Of a stretch of DNA of 64,000 nt, positions 1 through 11,507 are shown in pieces. Both the position numbers and the translations under genes were made by a program. The notes under the pieces were generated by a model that was not told where the DNA came from, ran no database searches, and saw nothing but the letters and a program-made list of their open reading frames with translations. Each line of letters opens with the position of its first letter. The stretch's first letter is position 1. The stretch comes from Vreelandella nanhaiensis (GTDB lineage: Bacteria; Pseudomonadota; Gammaproteobacteria; Pseudomonadales; Halomonadaceae): NCBI RefSeq assembly GCF_003990185.1, contig NZ_RZHF01000028.1:124134-188133 (forward strand). Reading direction: 5' to 3'.

Positions 1-623
1 TGTATTACAAATGCCTAGTGGAAGGTGTGGCTAACATGCCCGCTGCTACCCCGGCTATTCGCGAACAGCTGGCTTTAAAGCGCGAGGCGGAGGGCCTTGA
101 AGCCCTGCACAGAGCACTGGCGGAGGTCGATCCTGTCTCGGCGCGGCGCATTCACCCCAATGACCCGCAGCGCTTGATGCGAGCGCTTGAGGTCTATTAC
201 GCCAGTGGAAAATCCATGAGTACGCTATGGGACGAGCAGCAACCTGAAACCTTTCCCTGGCGGGTGTTGTCGATAGCTCTGTCACCTGCCGATCGGGGCG
301 TTTTACACGCCCGAATTGAAAAACGTTTTACCGCCATGCTGTCAGAAGGCTTGATAGATGAAGTGGCCGCCCTCAAAAAACGTGATGATCTTCATCTGGG
401 GCTTCCATCAATGAAAAGCGTCGGCTATCGGCAGGTATGGGAATACCTTGATGGCAAGTACGATTATCCTACGCTGAAAGAGCGTGGTGTAATTGCCACT
501 CGCCAGCTCGCCAAGCGTCAGCTAACGTGGTTAAGAAGCTGGTCTAATCTTAACTGGATTGATTCACAGCAGACGGACGTGGTGGATAAGACGCTGAAAT
601 TCGTGCGTGAAAGCGGTGCTTAG
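1..623 (+). CDS. miaA: tRNA dimethylallyltransferase MiaA, 3' part
   Basis: MiaA transfers a dimethylallyl group to A37 of tRNAs that read UNN codons, the first step of ms2i6A37 formation. The window opens inside the gene: the reading frame is already open at base 3 and reads YYKCLVEG, the conserved tract that follows the missing N-terminal P-loop region. About 207 C-terminal residues are present. Conserved MiaA segments seen are HPNDPQRLMRALEVYY, GLIDEV, SVGYRQVW and TRQLAKRQLTWLR. The GTG at base 18 is internal and is not the start. Hfq follows 137 bases downstream, as in the miaA-hfq-hflX operon of Escherichia coli and Pseudomonas. Truncation is due only to the window edge. Confidence 0.96.
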   Translation, partial: YYKCLVEGVANMPAATPAIREQLALKREAEGLEALHRALAEVDPVSARRIHPNDPQRLMRALEVYYASGKSMSTLWDEQQPETFPWRVLSIALSPADRGVLHARIEKRFTAMLSEGLIDEVAALKKRDDLHLGLPSMKSVGYRQVWEYLDGKYDYPTLKERGVIATRQLAKRQLTWLRSWSNLNWIDSQQTDVVDKTLKFVRESGA

Positions 624-760
624 CGTAAGATAGTGATTTCGTAAGTGTGTGTTTTCGAGTGGCCGGGCGACCAGGCCTTTCGGGCAAACAGATTGCGGCG
701 TAGCACCAGTAGGGCACGCCATAAATAACCAACCCCAACGACAGTTTTAGGGAGAGCAAC

Positions 761-1009
761 ATGTCCAAAGGGCAGTCCCTTCAAGACCCGTACTTGAATA
801 TTTTGCGCAAAGAGCGCATTCCGGTCTCAATCTTTTTGGTCAACGGCATTAAGCTGCAAGGCCAGATTGAATCCTTTGACCAGTTTGTCATCCTGCTGCG
901 TAACACCGTTAGTCAGATGGTTTATAAACATGCTATTTCCACGGTGGTGCCGTCACGCAATGTGCGTTTACCGGCACAAGATCCAGCCGCACCTGATGCG
1001 GATATGTAA
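761..1009 (+). CDS. hfq: RNA chaperone Hfq
   Basis: Hfq is the hexameric Sm-like protein that pairs small RNAs with mRNAs. The product has 82 residues, with the Sm1 region ([37 protein letters not shown]) and the Sm2 signature YKHAIS near residues 55-60. The C-terminal tail is short, closer to Pseudomonas Hfq than to the 102-residue E. coli form. The ATG is preceded by a GGGAG ribosome site at 750-754. The 137-base gap after miaA could hold a promoter, but I could not pick a clear one. Operon context with miaA and hflX supports the call. Confidence 0.98.
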   Translation: MSKGQSLQDPYLNILRKERIPVSIFLVNGIKLQGQIESFDQFVILLRNTVSQMVYKHAISTVVPSRNVRLPAQDPAAPDADM

Positions 1010-1046
1010 CACCGCTGGATGAGCAACAGAATCCTCGAGGTATTGA

Positions 1047-2357
1047 TTGTTTTTTGAGCGCCCAGATGCCGGTGAAACGGCAGTACTTGTTCACGTAGAT
1101 TTCCACGACGAACAGGCACGTGAAGACCCGGGTGAGTTTTTAGAACTCGTGCGCTCTGCTGGTGCAGAGCCCGCGACGCTACTCACTGCCAGTCGACAGC
1201 GCCCTGATTCCCGAACCTTTGTGGGTTCAGGGAAACTGGAAGAGTTGCGAGCCATGCTCGCAGCTCATCAGGCCGAGCTGGTGATCTTCAATCATAGTTT
1301 AAGCCCTTCCCAGCAGCGCAACCTTGAGAAAGAGCTCAAGTGTCGTGTTCTCGACCGTACCGGTTTGATTCTCGATATTTTTGCGCAACGGGCACGGACC
1401 CATGAAGGTAAGCTGCAGGTTGAGCTTGCCCAGTTAGAATATATGTCCACGCGCCTTGTACGCGGGTGGACGCACCTTGAGCGTCAGAAAGGCGGGATTG
1501 GCCTGCGCGGCCCCGGTGAAACCCAGCTGGAAACCGACCGCCGCCTGTTGAGGGCGCGTATCAAGTCCATCAATAAGCGGCTAGATAAAGTGCGTAGTCA
1601 GCGCGAGCAGAATCGCCGCGCCCGCGCCCGTGCTGAAATTCACAGCGTATCGCTGGTGGGCTATACCAACGCGGGGAAATCAACGCTGTTTAATGCGTTA
1701 ACCAATGCAGAAGTGTACGCTGCCGATCAGCTGTTTGCCACGCTGGATCCCACCTTGAGGCGGCTTGAGATAGAAGATGTGGGCCCGGTGGTGATGGCAG
1801 ATACGGTGGGCTTTATTCGTCATTTGCCTCACAAGCTTGTCGAGGCGTTTCAGGCCACCCTCCAAGAGGCTGCCGAAGCCACGCTGCTTGTGCATGTTAT
1901 TGATGCTGCCGACCCGGATCGTGAGCTAAATGTTGATCAGGTTGAGTATGTGCTAAAAGAAATTGGCGCGGACAGCGTGCCGGTGCTCAAGGTCATGAAC
2001 AAGATTGACAAGCTTGATAGCGCGCCGCGTATCGAGCGTGATAGTCACGGCGTGCCAGAAGTCGTTTGGCTGTCAGCCCAGCAGGGGCAAGGGCTGGATC
2101 TGCTTCATGAGGCGCTGACTGAACGGCTGGCCGGTGACGTTATTGGCTTTTCGCTAACGCTGACGCCTGAGCAGGGTAAGCTGCGCGCCGGCCTTCATGC
2201 GCTTAATGCCGTGCGTGAAGAAGCTTTCGATGAGCATGGGCATTCGGTGCTGGATGTTCGGCTTCCAAGGCGCGACTTTAACCAGCTGATGGCCCAGCTT
2301 GGCGAGCGCGCCAACACCTATTTGCCTGCAGCGCTACGTGAAGCGGATGAGTGGTAA
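1047..2357 (+). CDS. hflX: Ribosome-associated GTPase HflX
   Basis: HflX is a GTPase that binds the 50S subunit and splits stalled or heat-damaged ribosomes. The protein has 436 residues: an N-terminal HflX domain including the Gly-rich GGIGLRGPGETQLETDRR segment, a helical linker, then the G domain with G1 GYTNAGKST from about residue 205, G3 DTVGF and G4 NKID. The start appears to be TTG at 1047, which begins MFFERPDAGE and aligns with the E. coli N terminus (MFDRYDAGE). A CGAGG ribosome site lies just upstream (1036-1040), and I see no in-frame ATG in a better place. It lies 37 bases after hfq, so it is probably cotranscribed. Confidence 0.96.
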   Translation: MFFERPDAGETAVLVHVDFHDEQAREDPGEFLELVRSAGAEPATLLTASRQRPDSRTFVGSGKLEELRAMLAAHQAELVIFNHSLSPSQQRNLEKELKCRVLDRTGLILDIFAQRARTHEGKLQVELAQLEYMSTRLVRGWTHLERQKGGIGLRGPGETQLETDRRLLRARIKSINKRLDKVRSQREQNRRARARAEIHSVSLVGYTNAGKSTLFNALTNAEVYAADQLFATLDPTLRRLEIEDVGPVVMADTVGFIRHLPHKLVEAFQATLQEAAEATLLVHVIDAADPDRELNVDQVEYVLKEIGADSVPVLKVMNKIDKLDSAPRIERDSHGVPEVVWLSAQQGQGLDLLHEALTERLAGDVIGFSLTLTPEQGKLRAGLHALNAVREEAFDEHGHSVLDVRLPRRDFNQLMAQLGERANTYLPAALREADEW

Positions 2358-2496
2358 GTTGATTAATTGCCCGGTCGTGTAGCGTCCGATTCTGTAAAAT
2401 GGTAATAACACGTTGATATAGAAATAATTTCAAAAAAGCGCATGGGTCTAGCCCCGGCAGGCCCAGCGCAGGTGAGCACCTTAGTGGAGAAGAAGT

Positions 2497-3765
2497 ATGG
2501 CCTGGAATGAGCCTGGTGGTGGCAACCAGCACGACCCATGGAGTGGTGGTGGCCGACGCGGTGGCAACGACGGTGGAAACCGTGGTGGCAATGATGGTGG
2601 CGACCGAGGGGGGAACAACGGCGGTAATAATCAAGGACCTCCTGACCTTGATGAGGCGCTTAAAAAATTTCAAGACAAGCTCAATGGCATGTTGGGCAGT
2701 GGCGGCAAGAAAGGCAATGGTGGCAAGAAGGGTGGCGGCAGTGGTAAACCCCGTAACTCATTCGCTCTGCCAGGCCTTTTGGTGGTCGTGGCGCTGGCCA
2801 TTTGGGCCGCGTCAGGTTTCTATCTTGTCGATCAGTCAGAACGTGGCGTCGTACTTCGATTTGGCGAGTATCAAGGCATCGTCAATCCAGGCCTGCAGTG
2901 GAACCCACCGCTGATTGATGACGTGCGCATGGTCAACGTGACGCGCGTGCGCTCGGTATCTCAGACCCAATCGATGCTGACTCGCGACGAAAATATTGTT
3001 GAAGTGGAAATTTCTGCGCAGTATCAGGTCGCTAATCCTCGTGATTTTGTACTCAACGTGCGTGATCCGGCGCTTTCAATTGAAAATGCGCTCGACTCCG
3101 CCCTGCGCCACGTTGTAGGCGGTACGGATATGATCGATATCCTGACCTCTGGTCGTGAAATTCTAGGTAGCTCGGTCGCCAGCCGTTTACAGACGTATCT
3201 TGACGCCTATGGTGCGGGTATTAATCTGCAGACCATTAACATCGAGTCTACCTCAGCACCGGCACCGGTAATTGATGCCTTTGATGATGTTATTCGTGCC
3301 CGTGAAGACCGTCAGCGCACGATCAACGAAGGTATGGCCTATGCCAATGCGATCATTCCCGCTGCGCAAGGTCAGGCTCAGCGTGTGGTTGAGCAGGGGC
3401 AAGGCTACCGTGAATCTGTCGTGGCTGAAGCACAAGGTCAGGCGAACCGCTTCAATGCCTTGTTGACCGAATACCGTAATGCGCCGGAAGTCATGCGTGA
3501 GCGTATGTACCTGGATGCCATCGAAGAAGTGTTTGGCAATACGCCCAAGGTGCTTCTGGATGTAAGCGAAAATGCGCCGCTGATGTACCTGCCGCTTGAT
3601 CAGATGCGCGGTGGTAACGAGCGCAGTGGTTCTGCAGGTGGCAACAGCAGCAGTAGTGCCGGTGGGGAAGAGCTTGACCCGCGCGTTATCGAGAACCTGC
3701 GTAGTGGGCAAAGCAGCAGCACTTTATCCTCAGGCAACAGCTCTATCCGCAGGGAGGGCCGGTAA
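2497..3765 (+). CDS. hflK: FtsH protease modulator HflK (SPFH family)
   Basis: HflK forms, with HflC, the membrane complex that surrounds the FtsH protease and restrains it. The product has 422 residues. Residues about 5-45 are very rich in Gly, Asn and Asp (GGNDGGNRGGND-type repeats). A second Lys/Gly-rich stretch lies before a single membrane segment near residues 90-110. The periplasmic SPFH/band-7 domain follows, beginning DQSERGVVLRFGEYQG. The conserved QGPPDLDEAL segment before the Gly/Lys tract matches E. coli HflK. The C-terminal tail is Ser/Gly-rich. GGAGAAG precedes the ATG. The stop codon abuts the hflC start, so the two partners are translationally linked. Confidence 0.97.
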   Translation: MAWNEPGGGNQHDPWSGGGRRGGNDGGNRGGNDGGDRGGNNGGNNQGPPDLDEALKKFQDKLNGMLGSGGKKGNGGKKGGGSGKPRNSFALPGLLVVVALAIWAASGFYLVDQSERGVVLRFGEYQGIVNPGLQWNPPLIDDVRMVNVTRVRSVSQTQSMLTRDENIVEVEISAQYQVANPRDFVLNVRDPALSIENALDSALRHVVGGTDMIDILTSGREILGSSVASRLQTYLDAYGAGINLQTINIESTSAPAPVIDAFDDVIRAREDRQRTINEGMAYANAIIPAAQGQAQRVVEQGQGYRESVVAEAQGQANRFNALLTEYRNAPEVMRERMYLDAIEEVFGNTPKVLLDVSENAPLMYLPLDQMRGGNERSGSAGGNSSSSAGGEELDPRVIENLRSGQSSSTLSSGNSSIRREGR

Positions 3766-4686
3766 ATGGTTAACAATCGATCCCTGCTAATTGTAGGTAC
3801 CCTGGCCGCTGTCGCTTGGCTTGCCAGCAACACGCTATACGTTGTCGATGAAACTGAGCGTGCGGTCAAATTGCGTTTTGGTGAGGTGGTTGAAGAGAAT
3901 ATTCAGCCGGGCCTGCATGTCAAGGTGCCGATCGCGCAAACGGTACGTAAGTTTGATACGCGCCTTTTGACGCTGGACACTGACACCAGCCGCTATCTGA
4001 CGCTTGAGCAGAAGGCCGTGATCGTTGACTCCTACGTAAAATGGCAGGTGGTTAATCCCACGCGCTACTACGAAGCAACGGCGGGCGATGAAATGATGGC
4101 GATTCGCCTCATTCAGCCACGAGTCGACGAGAGTCTGCGTAACGAGTTTGGCCGCTTGAATCTTCAGGAAATCATCGCCGAGCGCCGGGACGACCTGATG
4201 ATTGGTCCCACGGAAGAGCTTGATAACCTGATGCGCGATGAATTGGGTGTCGCTATACGCGATATTCGCATTAAGCGTATTGACTTGCCTGAAGACGTGT
4301 CGGCGGCGGTATTTGAGCGGATGCGTTCAGAGCGTGAGCGTGAAGCCCGTGAATGGCGTGCCCAAGGTCAGGAAGAGGCCGAGCGTATTCGCGCCAATGC
4401 GGACCGTCGCCGTCAGGTGCTTATCGCCCAAGCCAATGAGCGCGCCGAAACGCTGCGTGGTGAAGGTGACGCTGAAGCAGCCGGAATCTTCTCTGAAGCG
4501 TATGGCCAGGACCAGGAATTCTTCGCCTTCTGGCGTAGCCTGAACGCCTACCGTAACAGCTTCTCCGGTGATGGAAATATGCTCGTGCTGGAGCCTGATA
4601 GCGATTTCTTCCGCTATTTGCGTAGCGCTTCTCCCAGTAACGGAGAAGGTGGCGGCCAGAGCGGCACTGGCAACTCCGAAGAGTAA
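3766..4686 (+). CDS. hflC: FtsH protease modulator HflC (SPFH family)
   Basis: HflC is the partner of HflK in the FtsH-modulating complex. The product has 306 residues, with one N-terminal membrane segment (about residues 5-22), an SPFH domain (DETERAVKLRFGEV; QPGLHVKVPIAQTVRKFDTR) and a long Arg/Glu-rich coiled coil around residues 175-245. The ATG follows the hflK stop codon without a gap, and AGGGAGGG in the end of hflK supplies the ribosome site. No DUF2065 gene (yjeT), often found after hflC, is present before hisZ. A terminator lies at 4768-4792. Confidence 0.97.
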   Translation: MVNNRSLLIVGTLAAVAWLASNTLYVVDETERAVKLRFGEVVEENIQPGLHVKVPIAQTVRKFDTRLLTLDTDTSRYLTLEQKAVIVDSYVKWQVVNPTRYYEATAGDEMMAIRLIQPRVDESLRNEFGRLNLQEIIAERRDDLMIGPTEELDNLMRDELGVAIRDIRIKRIDLPEDVSAAVFERMRSEREREAREWRAQGQEEAERIRANADRRRQVLIAQANERAETLRGEGDAEAAGIFSEAYGQDQEFFAFWRSLNAYRNSFSGDGNMLVLEPDSDFFRYLRSASPSNGEGGGQSGTGNSEE

Positions 4687-4695
4687 TACCGCGTA

Positions 4696-4741
4696 GGGAT
4701 GAACTTGTCAGCATTGCGTAACGCTTGGCGGGGTTCATCCC
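4696..4741. repeat. Inverted repeat after hflC
   Basis: A perfect 9-base inverted repeat (GGGATGAAC at 4696-4704 and GTTCATCCC at 4733-4741) encloses 28 bases that include a smaller GCGTAACGC palindrome. It sits between the hflC stop and the intrinsic terminator at 4768-4792. It may be a 3'-end structure of the hflKC mRNA. I saw no second copy in the window. Confidence 0.5.
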
Positions 4742-4767
4742 TTCGATAAACGTGGTAGACTTAATTG

Positions 4768-4792
4768 AACCGGGCGTTCGCCCGGTTTTTTT
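4768..4792 (+). terminator. Intrinsic terminator after hflC
   Basis: An 8-base-pair stem (AACCGGGC / GCCCGGTT) with a GTTC loop is followed by a run of T. It ends the hfq-hflXKC transcription unit before hisZ. Confidence 0.9.
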
Positions 4793-4870
4793 GTGGCCCT
4801 TATTTAAGGTTGATGCGCGATTGGCGTAGTAACCGAGTTCGGGCCTTCATCGTCTTGCAGGATTGTTCAC

Positions 4871-7362
<2,492 letters not shown>

Positions 7363-7407
7363 TCGTTTCGTAATGTAAGGCTGGGATGTAAACCGTCTCG
7401 GCAATAT

Positions 7408-7433
7408 AAAAGGGGCGCCCAAGCGCCCCTTTT
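7408..7433. terminator. Bidirectional terminator between purA and cobO
   Basis: An 11-base-pair stem (AAAAGGGGCGC / GCGCCCCTTTT) has a CCAA loop. A-runs on the left and T-runs on the right let it work for both convergent genes. Confidence 0.9.
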
Positions 7434-7462
7434 GCGTACTTAAGTGTTGAAAGATTTGGCGT

Positions 7463-8062
7463 TTAAAAATCGATACCCCGTCGTGCCTGTAAGCCGTTGT
7501 TGAATGCGTGGCGCACTTCCTGCATTTCCGTCACAGTGTCGGCCATGGCGACAAGTTCGCGGTGCGCATTGCGTCCGGTAATGATGACCGTCTGTTCGCT
7601 CGGGCGGTTCTCAAGGGCTGCCTTGACGGTGGCAATATCCAGGTAACCAAATTTAAGCATGTAGGTAAGTTCATCCAGTACGACAAGGTACGTGTCGGGG
7701 TCGGCCAGCATGCACTCGGCGTCTTTCCATACGGCCTGGCAGGCCTGGGTGTCGGCGTCACGATTTTGCGTTTCCCAAGTAAAACCAGTAGCCATAATGA
7801 CCACTTCAAGGTTCGGGTCGTCTTCCAGGCGATTTCGCTCACCGCACTCCCAGAGGCCCTTGATAAACTGCACCACGCCCACTTTATAGCCGTAGCCCAG
7901 TGATCGGGTAACGGTGCCCCAGGCGGCTGTCGTTTTGCCCTTGCCATTGCCAGTATTGATCAGCAGCAACCCGCGCTGTTCGGTCGCGCTGGCTACCTTT
8001 TCGTCTACGCGGGCTTTCAGTTTTTCCATTGATGCCTTGTGGCGCGTGTTGCGATCAGTCAT
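7463..8062 (-). CDS. cobO: Corrinoid adenosyltransferase CobO/BtuR
   Basis: This enzyme adds the 5'-deoxyadenosyl group of ATP to reduced corrinoids, making coenzyme B12 precursors. It is used both in synthesis and in corrinoid salvage. The product has 199 residues, with the P-loop GNGKGKTTAAWG near residue 40, VVQFIKG, and the VVLDELTYMLKFGY and NAHRELVAMADTVTEM segments of the CobA/CobO/BtuR family. The frame also offers a GTG at 8068, but AGGAG at 8069-8073 lies six bases before the ATG at 8062 and touches the GTG, so the ATG is the start. No other cobalamin gene is in the window and I saw no B12 riboswitch upstream, so a salvage role is plausible. Confidence 0.93.
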   Translation of the reverse strand: MTDRNTRHKASMEKLKARVDEKVASATEQRGLLLINTGNGKGKTTAAWGTVTRSLGYGYKVGVVQFIKGLWECGERNRLEDDPNLEVVIMATGFTWETQNRDADTQACQAVWKDAECMLADPDTYLVVLDELTYMLKFGYLDIATVKAALENRPSEQTVIITGRNAHRELVAMADTVTEMQEVRHAFNNGLQARRGIDF

Positions 8063-8268
8063 GGTCACTCCTGTACCACATCATTCGATTGAAATTCGCA
8101 TAGCGTACGGTATATGGCATTCAATGCGTACAGCGGCGAATAAAATTTGTACGTCTGCTGGTTGTCGCTAATACGTAAGGAAATTTTTACGATAATCGGC
8201 AACAGGATTGGCCGGTAGGGGGCTTGCTGCTCTAAAATGATGAGTCATGTCTTGCTAGGATAAATGTC

Positions 8269-8754
8269 ATGCCCTCATTTGATATCGTGTCGGAATTCGA
8301 TCAGCACGAAGCCACGAACGCTGTCGATCAGGCCAATCGTGAAGTGCAGTCGCGCTTTGATTTTAAAGGCGTTGATGCAAGCTTTGCCCTTGAAGGTGAA
8401 AAAGTGCAGCTGGAAGCTGAGGTCGATTTCCAGCTTAAGCAGATGCTGGATGTACTGCGCAATCGGCTCATTGCCCGGGGAATCGATGCACGCTGCATGG
8501 ATATCAAAGACCCTGAGCTTTCTGGTGTGAAGGCACGCCAGGATGTCATTTTAAAGCAGGGCCTGGATCAGGCAGAAGCCAAGGATGTGGTTAAGCGCAT
8601 TAAAGCCAGTAAGCTTAAGGTGCAGGCCCAGATTCAAGGTGAAAAAGTCCGGGTGACCGGTAAAAAACGCGACGATTTACAAAGCGTAATGGCGTTGCTG
8701 CGCGGCGAAGAAGGGCCTGAATTACCTTTGCAATTCGATAACTTCCGAGACTAA
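8269..8754 (+). CDS. yajQ: YajQ family nucleotide-binding protein
   Basis: YajQ proteins bind nucleotides. Xanthomonas and Pseudomonas members were shown to bind cyclic di-GMP and to affect transcription and virulence. The product has 161 residues, beginning MPSFDIVSEFD and containing RFDFKGVDASF, the KQMLDVLRNRL helix, and the second RRM-like half with VRVTGKKRDDLQSVM near residues 125-140. Length and ends match the family. It stands alone between divergent cobO and the next gene, pepN. A hairpin without a T-run follows the stop. Confidence 0.95.
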   Translation: MPSFDIVSEFDQHEATNAVDQANREVQSRFDFKGVDASFALEGEKVQLEAEVDFQLKQMLDVLRNRLIARGIDARCMDIKDPELSGVKARQDVILKQGLDQAEAKDVVKRIKASKLKVQAQIQGEKVRVTGKKRDDLQSVMALLRGEEGPELPLQFDNFRD

Positions 8755-8768
8755 ACCCTAACGCAACA

Positions 8769-8792
8769 AGGGCAGTACAACGCTACTGCCCT
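8769..8792 (+). terminator. Hairpin after yajQ, possible weak terminator
   Basis: A perfect 9-base-pair stem (AGGGCAGTA / TACTGCCCT) with a CAACGC loop lies 14 bases after the yajQ stop. There is no T-run, so it may be a processing or stability element instead of an intrinsic terminator. Confidence 0.45.
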
Positions 8793-8839
8793 GATATCGC
8801 CGATCATCAAGAAATCGTTTATCAATGGAGCTACGCACT

Positions 8840-11470
8840 ATGTCTGATCCGCAGCCGGTTTATTTAAGCGACTACCAGCCGCCCGCCTATCGTGTTATCC
8901 ATACCGAGCTGACGTTTGATCTTGACCCTGCAGCTACCCATGTAAAAGCGCGATTATTGTTTGAACGCAATGACCAAGCAGATGATAAAGCGCCGTTGGT
9001 GCTTGATGGCGAGCAGCTGACACTGATTTCTCTGGCCATTGATGGAACCGCCCTGACGGAAGCTGACTATCAGCTCGACGATCACGGTTTGAAAATCCAC
9101 ACCGTACCGGCAAGCTTCAGTTTGGAAAGCGAAGTGAAGATTGCTCCCAGTACCAATACGGCGCTGGAAGGCCTTTACCAGTCAAGCGGCATGTATTGTA
9201 CTCAATGCGAGGCTGAGGGGTTTCGGCGCATTACTTTCTACCCTGACCGACCAGATGTCATGGCTACTTTTACCGTAACGGTCATTGGGGATGTACAGAA
9301 AGAACCCATCTTGTTGGCTAATGGCAACCCGGTTGCTAGAGGGGAGATGGAGGGCGGCCGGCACTTCGTCAAGTGGGAAGATCCATTCCCCAAGCCCTGT
9401 TATCTGTTCGCCTTGGTCGCGGGAAATCTTCATAAAGTAGAAGATCACTTCACGACCATGAGCGGGCGCGATGTCACGCTTCAGATTTGGGTCGAAGAGG
9501 AGAACCTAGATAAAACAGAACATGCCATGGCGTCACTCAAACGCTCCATGGAATGGGATGAACAGACGTACGGGCGTGAGTACGATCTGGACCTCTTCAT
9601 GATTGTGGCCGTTAACGACTTCAACATGGGTGCCATGGAGAACAAGGGGCTGAATATTTTCAACTCCGCTGCCGTGTTGACGCACCCCCAGACTGCCACC
9701 GACGCCACTTTCCAGAATGTCGAAGGCATTGTAGCTCATGAATATTTTCATAACTGGTCGGGCAATCGTGTTACCTGCCGTGACTGGTTTCAGTTATCCC
9801 TGAAAGAAGGCTTCACGGTTTTTCGTGACCAATGTTTCTCGGCAGATACCAACTCAGCGCCCGTCAAGCGGATCCAGGATGTCTCCTTTTTCCGCACGGC
9901 GCAGTTTGCCGAAGATGCAGGCCCTACGGCGCACCCCGTCCGTCCGGACCATTTCATAGAGATTACCAACTTCTATACCCTGACGATTTATGAAAAGGGA
10001 GCCGAAGTGGTGCGTATGCTGTGTAATCTGGTCGGGTGGGAAAATTTCCGGCGCGGCTCAGATGCCTACTTCGAGCGCTTTGATGGCCAGGCGGTTACGA
10101 TCGAAGACTTTGTAGAGTGCATGGCTCAAGCATCTGGGGAAGACCTTAGTCAGTTTATGCGCTGGTACTCTCAAGCCGGTACGCCCGAAATTGATGCCTA
10201 TGGCGAGTATGACTATGTCCATAGCGAGTATCGTCTCACGCTACGTCAGCGCACACCGGCAACACCTGGGCAGCCGGAAAAGCTGCCAATGCACATTCCA
10301 ATACGCATGGGGCTGGTAGGGACCAAATCGGGCCAGGATTTAACACTGACCCTGGCAGGTGAAAAGCTGGGTAAAGACGCCGTCATTCACCTGCGCGACG
10401 AAGAGCAGACCTTTGTGTTCACTGATGTGGCCGAAGCTCCGGTACCTTCGCTACTGCGCGATTTCTCTGCGCCGGTAAAGCTGAACTTTCCTTATTCCCG
10501 CGAGGAATTGGCGTTTTTGCTGACTCACGATAGCGATGGATTCAACCGTTGGGATGCCGGGCAGCGCTTGGCAATGCTGGCATTGGATGACCTGATTGCC
10601 GCGCATCGTAATGGTGTTGAAAAAGTCATGGATAGCCGCGTCACGGAAGCATTTAGAACCCTTCTGACAGGTTCGACCGTCGATAAGGCCGTTTTATCAG
10701 AGATGCTGACCCTGCCTTCTGAAGCTTACATTGCCGAGCAGCAGCCCATTGTCGATGTGGACGCTATTCACGCGGCGCGTGAATTTGTGCGCCAATCGCT
10801 GGCTCTGGTGCTTCGTGACGAGTTCATGGCGATCTTTGAAGCAAACCGTACCGATGAGCCTTATGCGCCAACGCCTGAACAGATAGCCCAGCGCAGTCTT
10901 AAAAATACAGCGCTAAGCTATCTGATGTCGATTGAGGATGAAAAAGCCGTCGCGCTTTGCGAAGAGCAGGTGGCCGTCGATCATAACATGACCGATGTGC
11001 GCCATGCGCTGACGCTGCTGGTGCATAGCGATCGTGACGACCTGTCTGCCCCGGCATTGAAAGCGTTTGGCGAGAAGTGGGCGCATGACCCGCTGGTAAT
11101 GGATCAGTGGTTCACCATTCAGGTAACGCGCCCCCAGCCTGACGTGCTTGAGCGGGTACAATTCTTGATGCAACATCCGGCGTTTTCAATCAAGAACCCC
11201 AATAAAGTGCGTGCTTTGATTGGGGCTTTTGCCCAGAATCGAGTCAACTTTCATCGCCTGGACGGAAAGGGCTATGCGCTGTTAGCTGATGTGGTTATCG
11301 AGCTTAACCGTCTGAACCCGGAAATTGCCGCACGCTTGGTCACTCCGCTAACCCGTTGGCAGCGGTTTGATGAAAACCGGCAGTCGTTGATGCGCGCTCA
11401 GTTGAAGCGTATCAAAGAAGAGCCGCTATCTTCTAATGTATATGAGGTAGTCGAAAAAGCGCTGGCATGA
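8840..11470 (+). CDS. pepN: Aminopeptidase N
   Basis: PepN is the main cytoplasmic M1-family zinc aminopeptidase and finishes peptide breakdown. The product has 876 residues (E. coli 870). The exopeptidase motif GAMEN is at about residues 264-268, and the zinc motif HEYFH starts at about residue 300, followed by NWSGNRVTCRDWFQLSLKEG, which supplies the third ligand. DPFPKPCYLFALVAG and NFYTLTIYEKGAEVVRM are also conserved. The C-terminal half matches the DUF3458 helical repeat of bacterial PepN. An in-frame ATG lies at 8825, but GGAG at 8827-8830 is nine bases before the ATG at 8840, which I prefer. Confidence 0.97.
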   Translation: MSDPQPVYLSDYQPPAYRVIHTELTFDLDPAATHVKARLLFERNDQADDKAPLVLDGEQLTLISLAIDGTALTEADYQLDDHGLKIHTVPASFSLESEVKIAPSTNTALEGLYQSSGMYCTQCEAEGFRRITFYPDRPDVMATFTVTVIGDVQKEPILLANGNPVARGEMEGGRHFVKWEDPFPKPCYLFALVAGNLHKVEDHFTTMSGRDVTLQIWVEEENLDKTEHAMASLKRSMEWDEQTYGREYDLDLFMIVAVNDFNMGAMENKGLNIFNSAAVLTHPQTATDATFQNVEGIVAHEYFHNWSGNRVTCRDWFQLSLKEGFTVFRDQCFSADTNSAPVKRIQDVSFFRTAQFAEDAGPTAHPVRPDHFIEITNFYTLTIYEKGAEVVRMLCNLVGWENFRRGSDAYFERFDGQAVTIEDFVECMAQASGEDLSQFMRWYSQAGTPEIDAYGEYDYVHSEYRLTLRQRTPATPGQPEKLPMHIPIRMGLVGTKSGQDLTLTLAGEKLGKDAVIHLRDEEQTFVFTDVAEAPVPSLLRDFSAPVKLNFPYSREELAFLLTHDSDGFNRWDAGQRLAMLALDDLIAAHRNGVEKVMDSRVTEAFRTLLTGSTVDKAVLSEMLTLPSEAYIAEQQPIVDVDAIHAAREFVRQSLALVLRDEFMAIFEANRTDEPYAPTPEQIAQRSLKNTALSYLMSIEDEKAVALCEEQVAVDHNMTDVRHALTLLVHSDRDDLSAPALKAFGEKWAHDPLVMDQWFTIQVTRPQPDVLERVQFLMQHPAFSIKNPNKVRALIGAFAQNRVNFHRLDGKGYALLADVVIELNRLNPEIAARLVTPLTRWQRFDENRQSLMRAQLKRIKEEPLSSNVYEVVEKALA

Positions 11471-11507
11471 GCAACACCAGCCATTCAACCATGAAAGGGA
11501 TAACTTG

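Noticed and set aside
2507-2914. Alternative plus-strand frame in the 5' part of hflK
   Set aside because: It arises from the Gly-rich repetitive codons read in another frame. HflK itself is clearly the real product.
8063-8268. Possible cobalamin riboswitch upstream of cobO
   Set aside because: I could not find the conserved B12-box or the nested stems in the 206-base gap.
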